Virus record (IMG/VR): IMGVR_UViG_3300030106_003856
Coordinates: 1 to 25,702 of that record
From: a virus
Length of the DNA stretch: 25,702 nucleotides
Reading direction: 5' to 3' (one strand)
Position 1 is the stretch's first letter. Every line of letters begins with the position of its first letter. Both the position numbers and the translations under genes were made by a program. The notes beneath the pieces were generated by a model. That model was given only the letters and a program-made list of their open reading frames with translations. It was not told the origin of the DNA and searched no databases. Of the stretch, positions 24,782 to 25,702 are shown one piece after another.

Positions 24782-24809
24782 ATTATGACAATTTTGTCAT
24801 GTTTGTCAA
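24782..24809 (-). promoter_or_regulatory. Leaderless promoter with palindromic operator
   Basis: - strand TTGACA (24809-24804), 16-nt spacer, CATAAT (24787-24782), 7 nt to ATG 24774. A 7+7 inverted repeat, ATGACAA-AA-TTGTCAT on the - strand (24785-24800), fills the spacer and overlaps the -10, so a bound repressor would block RNA polymerase. It lies inside the 3' end of the dCMP deaminase gene. Confidence 0.7.
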
Positions 24810-25214
24810 GTTTTTCTTTACACATTTTATACCGTAGAAGTCAAAAATATTTAATGCTTTTGTGTCCCTGTGGTAGATATCTTTGTATATCACGGTTTCA
24901 ATGCCATAAGAAGCTATCATTGTCGCGCAAGAAGCGCATGGCATAAGGGTGCAAGCCAAGAGTTTCGCCTCCCCCTTTTTGAAAAGGCTCAAACAATTAA
25001 CCTCCGCATGGATCATGAATGGTCGCCTGTAGTGGCGATCCCCCCAAAAGGAATCTCCCACATCCTTTCCTGATGCAAGGCCGTTATAACCCACACCCAA
25101 AACCATATTTTCTTCGTTTAACGCGCAAGCCCCAACCTTGATATAGGGGTCCTCGCTTCTTTCAGAAGCTGCAATCGCAAGATTTAAAGCGTATTCTTCC
25201 CAAGAAGGTCGCAT
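24783..25214 (-). CDS. dCMP deaminase, 143 aa
   Basis: The zinc-dependent deaminase signature is complete: HAEVN (His69, Glu71) and PCASCA (Cys93, Cys96). The N-terminal KVGACALNEENMVLGVGYNG is typical of dCMP/ComE-type deaminases, which make dUMP for thymidylate synthesis. A good ribosome-binding site (GGGAG, 7 nt) precedes the ATG. The last ~25 codons carry the promoter of the next gene. Phage dCMP deaminases support DNA synthesis; a thymidylate synthase is not in the window. Confidence 0.85.
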   Translation of the reverse strand: MRPSWEEYALNLAIAASERSEDPYIKVGACALNEENMVLGVGYNGLASGKDVGDSFWGDRHYRRPFMIHAEVNCLSLFKKGEAKLLACTLMPCASCATMIASYGIETVIYKDIYHRDTKALNIFDFYGIKCVKKNLTNMTKLS

Positions 25215-25218
25215 GTTT

Positions 25219-25656
25219 TTACTCCCAAGAAAAGCTCAAAGTAACTCTGGGTTCGGAAATGATTGGTTCGTGGTAAATACCCTTTTTTATTATTAAACCA
25301 TCATTAGGCTTGAGCGTGATTATTCTACCGTCATCAAACCTGTAGCCAGTTTCACCTATAGCCTGAACTAATAAGACATCCATTGAATCCTTGTGGCGCC
25401 CGAAGGTTGAACTTTGCGTCGTCAATGAAGCGTAAACATGTAAAACTGTTATTTGGTCAGTCCGCTTAACCTCTTCGAAAGCTCTGTTAAGGCTATGTGG
25501 TAAAAAGGGGGAAGTTAGGACTAAGGAAGAAAAGCTATCCTCGGGATTAGCCAAAACATAATGCGGATAATCGCAAGCTTCCTTGTCAAATTTTTTTATT
25601 ACGTCGGCCCAAGTAACTTGGGCTGGAGCTTGCCATTTATTTATTACCGCTTCCAT
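25219..25656 (-). CDS. Putative cupin/JmjC-like Fe(II)/2OG oxygenase, 145 aa
   Basis: The double-stranded beta-helix ligands can be placed as His88-x-Asp90 (FGRHKDSMDV) and His129 (GIYHEP), with Arg137 (EPRVTLSFSW) in the usual position for binding 2OG. The N-terminal part is helical and the core has strands (ITVLHVYASL, VLLVQAIGET, IITLKPNDGLII). Length is short. A ribosome-binding site (AGGGAG, 7 nt) precedes the ATG. Substrate unknown. A second oxygenase-like gene is at 8797. Confidence 0.6.
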   Translation of the reverse strand: MEAVINKWQAPAQVTWADVIKKFDKEACDYPHYVLANPEDSFSSLVLTSPFLPHSLNRAFEEVKRTDQITVLHVYASLTTQSSTFGRHKDSMDVLLVQAIGETGYRFDDGRIITLKPNDGLIIKKGIYHEPIISEPRVTLSFSWE

Positions 25657-25702
25657 GGTAAAACTCCCTCTCTAAACGCCTGTATCTCGCATCAGAATGC
25701 CA
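25637..25702 (-). CDS. 3' end of an upstream gene (partial)
   Basis: The only frame open to the window edge on the - strand ends in WHSDARYRRLEREFYHGSGNK before its TAA and overlaps the start of the oxygenase-like gene by 20 bp. Overlaps of this kind are normal here. Too short to identify. Confidence 0.4.
   Translation of the reverse strand, partial: WHSDARYRRLEREFYHGSGNK

Noticed and set aside
24112-24825. Longer N-terminus for the outer-membrane protein
   Set aside because: The extra 17 residues cover the promoter and operator and would hide the signal peptide. The ATG at 24774 places a normal signal sequence first.
1-25702. Integrase, transposase or insertion sequence
   Set aside because: No tyrosine/serine recombinase or DDE motif is present, and no terminal inverted repeats flank any gene block. 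The only mobile-type gene is the HNH-AP2 endonuclease.

Overview
The window looks like part of a tailed double-stranded DNA phage (free or integrated) that infects a marine Verrucomicrobiota-type bacterium. The phage assignment rests on tightly packed small genes with start/stop overlaps, a holin and CHAP endolysin, an HNH-AP2 homing-type endonuclease, DUF932 and gp88-like phage proteins, and many orphan ORFs. The host guess rests mainly on a secreted protein (14574-15665) that resembles the TIGR02597 family, which I know from Verrucomicrobiota. No capsid, terminase, portal, polymerase or integrase gene is visible, so this is an accessory/early arm plus a tail-adhesin and lysis arm.

Left arm (1-5810, + strand): short transcription units of small unknown proteins, with a DUF932 protein and a gp88-like protein as the only recognisable families. 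The units are separated by five copies of a ~75-bp element made of two 12-bp inverted repeats around a GC-rich hairpin. Two untranslated stretches (1690-1940 and 5645-5729) have complementary segments consistent with structured RNAs. Six units start from a TTGACA/TATAAT-type promoter whose -10 box ends 6-7 nt before the ATG, which predicts leaderless mRNAs.

Middle (5810-7620): the + and - gene sets meet at a terminator. The ~870-bp gene-poor segment 6750-7620 holds two small membrane ORFs, a cluster of a bipartite repeat (CAGATCGA-N12/13-AAATAA on the - strand), an AT-rich tract and a phased G-tract array. It is an origin candidate.

Right arm (5900-25702, almost all - strand): a SprT-like protease; a run of small unknown genes with a 2OG-oxygenase-like protein and an endonuclease III-like HhH glycosylase; four small genes including three beta-strand/helix paralogs; a zincin, a RuvB-like AAA+ ATPase and an AT-hook protein in one operon; one lone + strand ORF (14155-14484); the TIGR02597-like secreted protein; the HNH-AP2 endonuclease; two PD-(D/E)XK-like proteins; a widespread phage family with a DKHVVKM signature; two paralogous LamG/arabinofuranosidase-like adhesins; a DUF1599-like protein; a lysis block (small membrane protein, CHAP endolysin, a two-TM periplasmic protein, holin); an outer-membrane beta-barrel with its own operator-promoter; dCMP deaminase; and a cupin/JmjC-like oxygenase.

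The leaderless promoter class recurs on the - strand (for example before 12199, 13708, 21533, 22452 and 24774), while downstream genes are joined by TAATG/ATGA overlaps and mostly lack Shine-Dalgarno sequences. Together with the intergenic repeats this suggests one coherent, unusual expression system.
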